Shown here: positions 6,423-7,012 of the stretch, one piece after another
Position numbering within the stretch: the first letter of the stretch is position 1
Layout of the letters: each line of letters starts with the position of its first letter
NCBI GenBank assembly: GCA_023427845.1
Contig: JAEYZX010000060.1
Span: forward strand, 1 to 7,012
Direction of reading: 5' to 3'
DNA from: Bacteroidota bacterium
Lineage (GTDB): Bacteria; Bacteroidota; Bacteroidia; Flavobacteriales; Flavobacteriaceae
DNA: 7,012 nucleotides
Program-made: the position numbers and the translations under genes
The notes under the pieces: generated by a model
Database searches by the model: none
Told to the model about the DNA's origin: nothing
What the model saw: only the letters and a program-made list of their open reading frames with translations

Positions 6423-7012
6423 TTAGCGGGTACTTAATGTTATGATTGTTATCAATAACGAAATCGCGGAAATTCCGACCGTTAGGTTAGGGCCTATTAT
6501 GGAAGAATTGACTTTTGTTTTATTGGGTTTTACATAAACCACGTCATTACGCGACAGGTAATAATATGGCGAATTGACAAAATCGGTTGAAGTGATATCG
6601 ACTTCATTTATGGTTCTAACACCTTTTTCTTCGCGAAGGATCGTAATCTGATTGCGTTTGCCGTAAATCGTGAGGTCACCCGCGGCGCTTAACGCCTCAA
6701 GAACCGTAACCCTTTCACCTTCTATAGTCTGCATACCGGGATTTTTGACTTCACCCAAAACCGATATTTTGAAATTGATAACCCTAAGATTTACGCCTGG
6801 ATTCACCAGATGTGGCTTTAAAAGTTCTTTAATTTTCTGCTCGGCTTCAATTCGGGTCATTCCGGCAAGCTTAATCCTGCCAAGAACAGGAAAATCGATT
6901 TCACCGTTTTCATCAACGAGATAGCCTCTCATGGATTGATCATTCGAAGTACGCGCTTCGGTACTTTTTGTTGTAAGATACATCAAGTTGAAGGGCATAG
7001 CAAGCTCAGGAT
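6423..7012 (-). CDS. wza: Outer-membrane polysaccharide export protein, C-terminal part (runs off right edge)
   Basis: The reading frame is open to the right edge (residues PELA precede the Met at 6998), and the conserved PFNL lies right there, so the true start, with any lipoprotein signal, is outside the window. Counting from that Met, residues 24-72 (GYLVDENGEIDFPVLGRIKL onward) are the end of the Poly_export domain. Residues about 76-125 form an SLBB beta-grasp domain (ISVLGEVKNPG, then VTVLEALSAAGDL). Residues 172-189 are a hydrophobic C-terminal segment followed by a short end. The protein would form the periplasm-to-outer-membrane channel contacting Wzc. In E. coli Wza the C-terminal helix is amphipathic and lines the outer-membrane pore; here it is uniformly hydrophobic, which I recall from other Bacteroidota. 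The stop is 5 nt before the wzc ATG, indicating one operon. Confidence 0.93.
   Translation of the reverse strand, partial: PELAMPFNLMYLTTKSTEARTSNDQSMRGYLVDENGEIDFPVLGRIKLAGMTRIEAEQKIKELLKPHLVNPGVNLRVINFKISVLGEVKNPGMQTIEGERVTVLEALSAAGDLTIYGKRNQITILREEKGVRTINEVDITSTDFVNSPYYYLSRNDVVYVKPNKTKVNSSIIGPNLTVGISAISLLITIITLSTR

Noticed and set aside
6423..6998. Treating the Met at 6998 as the true start of a short 191-residue export protein.
   Set aside because: The frame stays open to the window edge and a conserved PFNL follows that Met directly, so the Met is internal and the gene is cut by the window.

Overview
This window is part of a surface-polysaccharide (capsule, exopolysaccharide or O-antigen-like) export locus. 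It most likely comes from a Bacteroidota bacterium, probably a flavobacterium. That assignment is inferred from the Wza and Wzc variants (a Wzc tail rich in Tyr-Gly, and a Wza ending in a hydrophobic segment), the long N-terminal extension in the Wzt ATPase, a TAnnTTTG-type promoter box, and an AT-rich intergenic region beside moderately GC-balanced genes. No 16S gene or other phylogenetic marker is present, so genus is not claimed.

Layout. On the minus strand, reading right to left, are a 5'-truncated outer-membrane polysaccharide export protein (Wza family, 6423-7012) and, 5 nt later, a full-length Wzc-type tyrosine autokinase/chain-length protein (4066-6417). Facing it on the plus strand is a PHP-type tyrosine phosphatase of the CpsB/Wzb-functional class (3332-4069); the two genes share the palindrome CTAG as their stop codons. 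A 175-bp AT-rich divergent region (3157-3331) carries a good Bacteroidota-type promoter box pointing left. That promoter would drive a tightly packed minus-strand operon: ABC-2 permease Wzm (2284-3156), ATPase Wzt with a C-terminal glycan-binding-type domain (1019-2284), a class I SAM-dependent methyltransferase (about 295-1035), and the first 98 codons of a GT2 glycosyltransferase (1-295) that runs off the left edge. All junctions in that operon overlap.

How the parts fit. Wza and Wzc would form the periplasm-spanning export and length-control machinery, with Wzc phosphorylated on its C-terminal tyrosine cluster and dephosphorylated by the PHP phosphatase. Wzm and Wzt would move a lipid-linked glycan across the inner membrane. 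GT2 would add sugars, and the methyltransferase could decorate or cap the chain. Wza/Wzc-type and Wzm/Wzt-type parts normally belong to different textbook pathways; finding them side by side is noteworthy, but I believe it is not rare in Bacteroidota.

I saw no mobile element, CRISPR array, tRNA or rRNA, and no clearly undescribed system. The most interesting points are the shared CTAG stop, a candidate wzc terminator lying antisense inside the phosphatase gene, the non-ATG start of the phosphatase, and a possible methyl-cap/Wzt pairing.
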